From Actinomycetes bacterium (GTDB lineage: Bacteria; Actinomycetota; Thermoleophilia; Gaiellales; Gaiellaceae), in NCBI GenBank assembly GCA_025350775.1, contig JANXXF010000334.1, positions 1 to 10,465 on the forward strand: a stretch of DNA of 10,465 nucleotides. Direction: 5' to 3'. Positions 6,098 through 10,465 of this stretch are shown here, one piece after another; the stretch's first letter is position 1; every line of letters begins with the position of its first letter. Below the pieces are notes generated by a model. The model searched no databases, was not told the origin of the DNA, and saw nothing but the letters and a program-made list of their open reading frames with translations. A program made the translations under genes and the position numbers.

Positions 6098-7498
6098 ATG
6101 GATGTTGACGTTGCAGTGCTCGGCGGCGGCCCCGGTGGGTATTCGGCCGCGATCCGCGCCGCCCAGCTGGGCGCCAAGGTCGTCTGCATCGAGAAGGACC
6201 CGACGCTGGGCGGCACCTGCCTGAACGTCGGCTGCATCCCGACGAAGGCGTGGGTGCAGACCGCGCATGCGTTGAAGGACGCGGAGGAGACCTTCCCGAA
6301 GCTCGGCGTCCGGGTCGGCGAGGCGAAGCTGGACTTCCCCGCGTCCAACGCCTGGAAGGCCGGCGTCGTCGCAGGCCTCACCAGCGGCGTCGCCGGGCTG
6401 CTCAAGGCGAACGGGGTCGAGTGGGTGAAGGGCCGGGGCACGTTCACCGGGCCGACGACGATCCAGGTCGAGGGCGGTGAGACGGTCACCTTCAAGAGCG
6501 CGATCATCGCGACCGGCGCCATGCCGGCCCGCCCGCCGATCGAGGGCCTCGACTCGCCCCGCTGCATCGACTCGACCGGGCTGCTCGCCCAGACCGAGGT
6601 GCCGAAGCGCCTGGTGATCCTGGGTGGCGGCATCATCGGCGCCGAGTTCGCCTCGATCTTCAGCCGCTTCGGCTCCGAGGTGACGATCGTCGAGATGCTG
6701 CCGCGGCTGATCCCGGCCGAGGACGACGACGCCGCCACCGAGCTGGCCAAGCAGTTCAAGAAGCGCGGCATCGCGCTGCACCTCGGCAAGCAGTGCACGA
6801 AGGTGGTCGACACGGGCTCCGAGCTCGTCGTCCACTTCGGCGAGGGCGAGACGGTGAGCACCGACCTGATGCTCGTCGCCGTCGGCCGTGTGCCGCTCGT
6901 TGCGGGCCTCGGCCTGGAGGCCGCCGGCGTCGCGCACGACAGCCGCAAGGGCATCGCCACCGACGAGCAGCGCCGCACCAACGTCCCTGGCATCTTCGCG
7001 GTCGGCGACGTCGCCGGCCACTGGCAACTCGCGCACACCGCGTTCCGCGAGGGCGAGGTCGCCGCCGAGAACGCCATGGGCCATCACGCCACGATCGACC
7101 CGCGAGTCGCTGTGCCCCGCCCGATCTACACCGACCCGGAGATCGCCGGCGTCGGCCTCACCGAGGCGCAGGCCCGCGAGGAGTACGGCACCGAGAACGT
7201 CGCCGTCGGTGTGTTCCCCCTGCTGGCGAACGCGCGTGCCGCGATGATGAACGAGACGATCGGCTGGGTGAAGTCGATCCACGAGACGAAGTACGGCGAG
7301 CTGCTCGGCCTCGTGATGGTGGGCCCGCACGTCACCGACCTGATCGAGGTCGGTGTGGTCGCGCTCGACGCCGAGGCCACGGTCGAGACGATCGCCGACG
7401 GCATCGCGCCGCACCCGACCCTCGCCGAGGCGATCAAGGAGGCCGGGCTCGTCGCGCTCGGCCGTGCGATCCACCTGCCGCCGAAGCGGAAGAAGTAG
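6098..7498 (+). CDS. lpdA: Dihydrolipoyl dehydrogenase (E3)
   Basis: FAD-dependent disulfide oxidoreductase that reoxidises dihydrolipoamide with NAD+ for 2-oxoacid dehydrogenase complexes or the glycine cleavage system, in the cytosol. It has 466 residues, full length for the family. Motifs in order: FAD-binding GGGPGG (9-14), redox disulfide GGTCLNVGCIPTK with Cys41 and Cys46, NAD-binding GGGIIGAEFA (176-185), second FAD contact GIFAVGDVAG (298-307), and the catalytic His439/Glu444 pair in HPTLAE within the dimerisation domain. The residues before HPT are AP rather than the common HA. ATG 6098 has AAGGGAG at 6081-6087 and GAGG at 6091-6094 upstream. No E1, E2 or lipoate genes are nearby, so it is a stand-alone E3. 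Mycothione or mercuric reductase are less likely because the active-site block matches Lpd exactly. Confidence 0.93.
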   Translation: MDVDVAVLGGGPGGYSAAIRAAQLGAKVVCIEKDPTLGGTCLNVGCIPTKAWVQTAHALKDAEETFPKLGVRVGEAKLDFPASNAWKAGVVAGLTSGVAGLLKANGVEWVKGRGTFTGPTTIQVEGGETVTFKSAIIATGAMPARPPIEGLDSPRCIDSTGLLAQTEVPKRLVILGGGIIGAEFASIFSRFGSEVTIVEMLPRLIPAEDDDAATELAKQFKKRGIALHLGKQCTKVVDTGSELVVHFGEGETVSTDLMLVAVGRVPLVAGLGLEAAGVAHDSRKGIATDEQRRTNVPGIFAVGDVAGHWQLAHTAFREGEVAAENAMGHHATIDPRVAVPRPIYTDPEIAGVGLTEAQAREEYGTENVAVGVFPLLANARAAMMNETIGWVKSIHETKYGELLGLVMVGPHVTDLIEVGVVALDAEATVETIADGIAPHPTLAEAIKEAGLVALGRAIHLPPKRKK

Positions 7499-7522
7499 CG
7501 AGGGATCGCGGTACCCACGGCG

Positions 7523-7528
7523 TATACT
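7523..7528 (+). promoter_or_regulatory. Possible -10 box of the microprotein gene
   Basis: TATACT lies 25 nt after the lpdA stop in a locally AT-richer stretch and 40 nt before the ATG at 7568. It is one of the best -10 matches in the window. No convincing -35 is visible 16-18 nt upstream, so the microprotein may be expressed from its own promoter, from lpdA read-through, or both. Confidence 0.4.
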
Positions 7529-7567
7529 CGTCCTACAAACTCGATTTGCGTACAGGAGGGAGCAGAG

Positions 7568-7657
7568 ATGAAGAAAAAGTCCGGTTTCGCCGCCATGGTC
7601 GCCGCGATCGTCGCGGTGGTGTTCTTCTGGCGCAAGAAGAAGACACCAGCAGCGTAG
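7568..7657 (+). CDS. 29-residue single-helix membrane microprotein
   Basis: ATG 7568 to TAG 7657 encodes 29 residues: MKKKSGF, then a hydrophobic span AAMVAAIVAVVFFW (8-21), then RKKKTPAA. The layout of positive charges on both sides of one helix suggests a small single-pass inner-membrane protein; it is too short for a secreted protein and has no cleavage site. Evidence for a real gene: AGGAGGGAG at 7554-7562, 5 nt before the ATG, is the strongest Shine-Dalgarno in the window; a TATACT box precedes it; a stable hairpin follows the stop by 4 nt; and the Lys codons (AAG, AAA) and helix make biological sense. It lies 69 nt behind lpdA on the same strand. I cannot name a family; it resembles the many short Lys-flanked actinobacterial membrane peptides. 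Function is unknown. Confidence 0.7.
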   Translation: MKKKSGFAAMVAAIVAVVFFWRKKKTPAA

Positions 7658-7661
7658 TGTG

Positions 7662-7687
7662 CCGCGTCCGCCGTGAGGCGGGCGCGG
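7662..7687 (+). terminator. GTGA-loop hairpin, probable terminator after the microprotein gene
   Basis: CCGCGTCCGCC (7662-7672) pairs with GGCGGGCGCGG (7677-7687) over 11 pairs with one T-G wobble, closed by the 4-nt loop GTGA, which is a GNRA-type tetraloop in RNA. It starts 4 nt after the microprotein stop. There is no T-run, as is common for high-GC actinobacterial hairpins. A 12-bp copy of part of the 3' arm (GGCGGGCGCGGG, 7677-7688) recurs at 7700-7711. Confidence 0.5.
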
Positions 7688-7752
7688 GCTTCACCCTTCG
7701 GCGGGCGCGGGAGAAGACGTGTCTGAACGAGCGTCTTGCGCGCAAGGGTGAC

Positions 7753-7771
7753 TGCTAGCAGACTGCTAGCA
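7753..7771. promoter_or_regulatory. VapBC operator palindrome
   Basis: TGCTAGCAG-A-CTGCTAGCA is a perfect 19-bp palindrome with a single central base. It is also the main part of two tandem 11-bp copies of GACTGCTAGCA (7750-7760, 7761-7771). It includes the A of the ATG at 7771. Such symmetric sites at the antitoxin start are what the ribbon-helix-helix antitoxin/toxin complex normally binds to repress its own operon. The first TAGCAG (7755-7760) could serve as a -10 box, with transcription starting at or near 7771. Confidence 0.65.
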
Positions 7772-8031
7772 TGGAACTGTTCGTGGCGACGCTCTACATC
7801 AGGAACGTCCCGCTCGATGTGTACGACGAGCTGCGGCGGAGTGCGCTCGCGAACGGGCGCTCGCTCAACGCCGAGGTGATCACCCGCCTCCAGGGCGAGA
7901 AGCGTGAGTGGCGGGGCGATCCCGAATGGTGGGCGCGGTTCGAAGCTCGGCGCGCACGGATGCAGGCAGCGCTGAAGCCGGATTCGCCACGGCCGGAGAA
8001 TCTGATCCGGGACGACCGTGACAACCGCTGA
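7771..8031 (+). CDS. vapB: VapB/FitA-type antitoxin (ribbon-helix-helix)
   Basis: Antitoxin of a type II pair; it should bind DNA through its N-terminal ribbon-helix-helix and block the PIN toxin with its C-terminal tail. From ATG 7771 it has 86 residues. GTG 7783 (82 residues, beginning ATLYIRNVP) fits the usual family start better, and neither codon has a good Shine-Dalgarno, so the start is uncertain. The LYIRNVPLDVYDELRRSALANGRSLNAEVITRL block is the DNA-binding fold (strand LYIRNVP, two helices). The acidic/basic tail with DPEWWARFEARRARM and ENLIRDDRDNR is the likely toxin-binding part. Its stop overlaps the toxin start by 14 nt. A palindrome spans its start codon and suggests autoregulation. 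Confidence 0.85.
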   Translation: MELFVATLYIRNVPLDVYDELRRSALANGRSLNAEVITRLQGEKREWRGDPEWWARFEARRARMQAALKPDSPRPENLIRDDRDNR

Positions 8032-8422
8032 GTCGGTTGTCCTCGACGCCAGCGCGTTCGTCAGGTTCCACACCGGGAGCAGTGCGGCCGGCGAGATCCT
8101 CAGAGACGCCTGGCTGGCGCGGTCGGAGATCCTTGCGCCCGACCTGATCCTCGCGGAGGTCGCGAACAGCCTCCTTCGGTACGCGCGCCGGGGTGAGTTC
8201 AGCACCGCTGATGTGCGTGAGGCGCTCGGTGATCTTCAGCGAGCGGTGACTGTCGTTCCGCTCGCGATGCTGTTCCCGGCGGCGTTCGACATCGCCGTCG
8301 ACCGCGACCTGACTCCCTATGACGCCGCGTACGTCGAGCTTGCGGAGGCGCTCGACGTACCGCTGATCACTGCTGACCGGAAGCTCGCGGCGTCCACCCC
8401 CAACGCCGTACTGATCGACTGA
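8018..8422 (+). CDS. vapC: VapC toxin (PIN-domain ribonuclease)
   Basis: Toxin of the pair, expected to be a Mg2+-dependent RNase that cleaves tRNA or other RNA when free of antitoxin. It has 134 residues, the usual VapC size. The four acidic PIN residues are all present: Asp10 in VVLDASAFV, Glu47 in LILAEVANSL, Asp102 in TPYDAAYVELA and Asp120 in ITADRKL. It should therefore be active. The start GTG 8018 lies inside the antitoxin gene (14-nt overlap), which ties toxin translation to antitoxin translation. The RNA target cannot be read from sequence. It is followed by an inverted repeat and then by the injection-system genes on the same strand. Confidence 0.92.
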   Translation: MTTAESVVLDASAFVRFHTGSSAAGEILRDAWLARSEILAPDLILAEVANSLLRYARRGEFSTADVREALGDLQRAVTVVPLAMLFPAAFDIAVDRDLTPYDAAYVELAEALDVPLITADRKLAASTPNAVLID

Positions 8423-8437
8423 CGGCAGCGCCCACCG

Positions 8438-8465
8438 CTCCGGATCACGTCGCTGACGTGCGGAG
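8438..8465. repeat. Inverted repeat between vapC and the injection-system genes
   Basis: CTCCG (8438-8442) and CACGTC (8446-8451) pair with GACGTG (8455-8460) and CGGAG (8461-8465), giving 11 pairs around a GCT loop with a 3-nt GAT bulge on the left arm. It begins 16 nt after the vapC stop and 40 nt before the next ATG. It could terminate the vapBC message or be an operator of the following operon. No T-run follows. Confidence 0.4.
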
Positions 8466-8504
8466 ACCTGACCCACCGTCCGCCCCGGCTGTCAGCGTCT
8501 GCCG

Positions 8505-8675
8505 ATGCCTGTTGTGATCAACGAGCTCGAGGTCGTTGCCGACGCCTCCGGCTCCGCCACGCCCGCCGCCGTGCCTGCCACGCCTGCGCAGCTGCGGCCG
8601 CTCGACCTGGAGCACGAGATCGAGCGCGTCACCCGCGTCCGCAGCGAGCGCGAGGCGCGGCTCAGCGCCGACTGA
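8505..8675 (+). CDS. Small protein preceding the spike genes of a contractile injection system
   Basis: It has 56 residues, from ATG 8505 to a TGA that overlaps the next ATG (TGATG). The N-terminus MPVVINELEVVAD is followed by a Ser/Ala/Pro linker (about 14-30) and a charged C-terminal helix DLEHEIERVTRVRSEREARL (about 34-54). Small proteins with an MPxxINELxV-like beginning are known next to VgrG-type genes in phage-tail-like clusters; this resembles the DUF5908 type, named from memory and not verified. The coupling to the hub gene supports a structural or assembly role with it. No Shine-Dalgarno is visible before the ATG, which is odd for the first gene of an operon and may mean leaderless or weak translation. 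Confidence 0.65.
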   Translation: MPVVINELEVVADASGSATPAAVPATPAQLRPLDLEHEIERVTRVRSEREARLSAD

Positions 8676-9841
8676 TGCCGCCGCCGATCATCCCACCCGA
8701 GCGCCTGCCGCTGCGCCGGAAGTGCACCCTGGCGCGCCTTGTCGCGCCGTCGTGGCTCAAGGCTCGGCGCAGCGACCGGCCCGCGGCAACACAGCAGGAG
8801 GCTGCGGCGCTCTCGGCGCTGCGCCCGTCGGTGCTCGTCGACGGCCAGCTGCAAGGCGACCTCGGCGGCGGGCTGCTCGCGCTACGCATCGAGAGCCGGG
8901 TCGAGGGCATGGCCCGCTGCGAGGCGACCTTCGCCGCGTGGGGCGACCAGGGGCTGCGCTGGCACGACCGGAGCAGCCTCGACTTCGGGAAGGCGCTGCG
9001 CATCACGCTGGGCGACGGCGTGCTCTTTGACGGCCGGATCTCCGGGCTCGAGGCGGGCTTCCCCGCCGACGGGGCGCCGACGCTGACGGCGCTCGCCGAG
9101 GACCGGCTCCAGGATCTCCGGATGACCCGGCGCAACCGGTCGTTCGAGAACGTGTCCGATGCCGACGTCGTGCAGCGGATCGCGTCCGAGCATGGCCTCC
9201 AGGCCGATGTCGACCTGCCCGGGCCGACCTACCGCGCGCTCGTCCAGGCCGACCGCAGCGACCTCGCGTTCGTCTACGACCGCGCCCGCGCCTGCGGCGG
9301 CGAGATCTGGGTCGAGGGAACGACGTTGAAGGCCCGCCAGCGGCCCCGCCGCGCGACGGCGCCGTTGCGGCTGCGGCTCTACCAGGGCCTGCGCTCGTTT
9401 ACCGTGCTCGCCGACCTGGCCGGGCAGCGGACGACGCTCGCGGCGACCGGCTGGGACGAGCAGGCCGGCACCGGGTTGCTCGAGGAGGTCGGTGACAGCG
9501 TGCTCCGCTCCGAGCTCGGCAACGACGAGTCGGGCGCCTCGATCCTGAACAGCGCCTTCGGCAGCCGCCAGGAGCGCCTCGCCGAGGCCGGCCCGACCGG
9601 CGACGAGGTGCGCGCCCGCGCCGAGGCGGACTACCTGCGGGCGGCGCGCCGCTTCGTCACCGGCCGCGGCAGCGCCGACACCGATGCGCGGCTGCGAGTC
9701 GGCTCGACCGTCAGGCTCGACGGGATCGGGCCGCTCTTCTCCGGCAAGTACACGGTTGTCGAGGTCGTGCACCTGTTCGACGGGGCCAGCGGCCTGCGCA
9801 GCGAATTCGTGGTCGAGCGGCCCGGGACCGGGAGGGCGTGA
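8675..9841 (+). CDS. Injection-system hub protein (phage late control D / gp27-like)
   Basis: Baseplate hub of a contractile phage-tail-like particle; three copies should form the ring that carries the spike at the tip of the inner tube. It has 388 residues. The first ~50 are a Pro/Arg-rich extension before RPSVLVDGQ. The hub fold shows DGVLFDGRISGLEAGFPADGAP (114-135), the typical RMTRRNRSFENVSDADVVQRIASEHGL (149-175), ADRSDLAFVYDRARACGGEIWVEG (192-215) and the closing barrel GSTVRLDGIGPLFSGKYTVVEVVH (343-366). The gp5-like OB fold that is fused to it in VgrG/Pvc8-type proteins is absent and is encoded by the next gene. The start ATG 8675 overlaps the preceding stop, and its own stop TGA overlaps the next ATG, so all three genes are coupled. 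Confidence 0.87.
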   Translation: MPPPIIPPERLPLRRKCTLARLVAPSWLKARRSDRPAATQQEAAALSALRPSVLVDGQLQGDLGGGLLALRIESRVEGMARCEATFAAWGDQGLRWHDRSSLDFGKALRITLGDGVLFDGRISGLEAGFPADGAPTLTALAEDRLQDLRMTRRNRSFENVSDADVVQRIASEHGLQADVDLPGPTYRALVQADRSDLAFVYDRARACGGEIWVEGTTLKARQRPRRATAPLRLRLYQGLRSFTVLADLAGQRTTLAATGWDEQAGTGLLEEVGDSVLRSELGNDESGASILNSAFGSRQERLAEAGPTGDEVRARAEADYLRAARRFVTGRGSADTDARLRVGSTVRLDGIGPLFSGKYTVVEVVHLFDGASGLRSEFVVERPGTGRA

Positions 9842-10461
9842 TGGAGCGCAGCCCGGACGGGCGCCGGCACGGCGTCGCGATCGGCGTCGTCGTCGACACG
9901 CAGGATCCCGACGGCAGCGGGCGGGTCAAGGTGCGCCTGCCCGCGTTCGACGACGAGCTGGCGGTGTGGGCGCGCGTTGCCGCTCCCGGTGCCGGCGACG
10001 GGCGTGGCGCCTGGCTGCCGCCGGCCCGCGGCGACGAGGTGGTGGTGGCGTTCCAGGGCGGCGACGTGCGTCAGCCGGTCGTCGTCGGGGCGCTGTGGTC
10101 GGGCAAGGACGGTCCGCCCGAGTCGGGCGAGGGTGAGTGGGTGATCGAGAGCCCGGCCGGCGCGCGCCTCAGGTTCGGCAGGGCGGACGGGCACGCGCTG
10201 ACGCTCACGACCGAGGGCGGCAACATGGTCGAGCTGCGCGGCGACGGCGCAGTCCTGATCAGCGACGGCTTCGGCTGCAGCGTGCGGCTGGAGGCCGGCA
10301 AGATTTCGATTCAGGGCGGCTCGAACATCGACATCACCGCGGCGAAGGTGCGCTTCAACGCCGCCCTCGTCGAGGCGTCGGGCGTGCTGAAGGTGGACAC
10401 CCTCATCGCCAACTCCGTGGTCGCGTCGAGCTATACGCCGGGCGCCGGCAACATCTGGTGA
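9841..10461 (+). CDS. Injection-system spike protein (baseplate assembly protein V / gp5-like)
   Basis: Trimeric spike under the tip of the contractile tube. It has 206 residues from ATG 9841, which has GGAGG at 9831-9835 five nt upstream; GTG 9838 is too close to that site. Residues about 13-86 form the OB fold of the gpV family (VAIGVVVDTQDPDGSGRVKV, AWLPPARGDEVVVAF, GGDVRQPVVVGALW). From about 100 onward come short alternating hydrophobic strands (LTLTTEGGNMVELRGDGAVLI, ISIQGGSNIDITAAKVRF) as in a triple-stranded beta-helix needle. It ends in TLIANSVVASSYTPGAGNIW, an ending I associate with actinobacterial spike proteins. No lysozyme domain is present. Together with the hub it makes the equivalent of one VgrG. 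The next start overlaps its stop. Confidence 0.88.
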   Translation: MERSPDGRRHGVAIGVVVDTQDPDGSGRVKVRLPAFDDELAVWARVAAPGAGDGRGAWLPPARGDEVVVAFQGGDVRQPVVVGALWSGKDGPPESGEGEWVIESPAGARLRFGRADGHALTLTTEGGNMVELRGDGAVLISDGFGCSVRLEAGKISIQGGSNIDITAAKVRFNAALVEASGVLKVDTLIANSVVASSYTPGAGNIW

Positions 10462-10465
10462 GCGG
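10458..10465 (+). CDS. Start of the next gene of the injection-system operon (cut by the window end)
   Basis: GTG at 10458 overlaps the spike stop as GTGA, the same arrangement as permease/ATPase at 2451. Only GTG AGC GG is visible. By analogy with other injection-system clusters a PAAR tip or gp25-like baseplate gene is likely, but nothing in the 8 bases shows this. Confidence 0.4.

Noticed and set aside
4945..7077. A 710-codon minus-strand open frame spanning two genes
   Set aside because: It is out of frame with the flippase-like gene and antisense to lpdA; the translation has no recognisable domain and is Arg/Pro/Ser biased.
7677..7711. Two copies of GGCGGGCGCGGG as a possible repeat array
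   Set aside because: Only two copies of a simple GC-rich word, one of them part of the hairpin arm; too little for an array.
8536..9030. A plus-strand frame over the start of the hub gene
   Set aside because: Arg/Ala/Pro-rich shadow; the 56-residue gene and the hub gene in other frames carry the recognisable motifs.
1..10465. CRISPR array, tRNA, rRNA, insertion sequence or integrase
   Set aside because: No regularly spaced repeats, no cloverleaf or rRNA-like conserved segments and no transposase or integrase motifs were seen on either strand.

Overview
The window is very GC-rich with short intergenic gaps, frequent GTG starts and stop/start overlaps. Codon and protein style point to a high-GC actinobacterium, plausibly of the Thermoleophilia (Gaiellales/Solirubrobacterales type). 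This is an inference from composition and protein flavour, not a database match.

Left part (1-3242): the 3' end of an aldo/keto reductase is followed by a complete polar amino-acid ABC uptake system, made of a binding protein, a permease and an ATPase. The genes lie head to tail (gap of 7 nt, then a 4-nt GTGA overlap) and are probably one operon. The permease appears to start at a CTG codon, because ATG/GTG/TTG starts would cut off its first membrane helix.

Middle part (3243-5003): a strong 18-bp perfect palindrome (28 bp with its outer arms) lies beside a decayed EAL (cyclic-di-GMP phosphodiesterase) remnant. The remnant has lost its 5' half and carries an in-frame TAG where the metal-binding Glu of the LEITE motif belongs. 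Next comes a promoter-led pair: a short cupin-like protein that seems to lack its metal-binding core, and an unrecognised alanine-rich protein overlapping it, with a G-quadruplex-type sequence near its 5' end.

Centre (5004-7687): an integral-membrane protein of the lysylphosphatidylglycerol synthase/flippase-like family on the minus strand is transcribed divergently from a complete dihydrolipoyl dehydrogenase gene. A 116-bp G/C-run-rich region separates them. Behind the dehydrogenase is an unusually clear microprotein gene (29 residues, one membrane helix, near-perfect Shine-Dalgarno), followed by a GTGA-loop hairpin that may be its terminator.

Right part (7750-10465): a VapBC-type toxin-antitoxin pair has a 19-bp palindromic operator overlapping the antitoxin start. 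Directly after it begins a contractile injection system (phage-tail-like, eCIS type) cluster: a 56-residue small protein, a gp27/gpD-like hub and a gp5/gpV-like spike. The spike is split into two translationally coupled genes rather than one VgrG fusion. A further gene starts in the last 8 bases. Sheath, tube and baseplate genes are not in the window and would have to lie downstream.

No rRNA, tRNA, CRISPR array, transposase or integrase was recognised.
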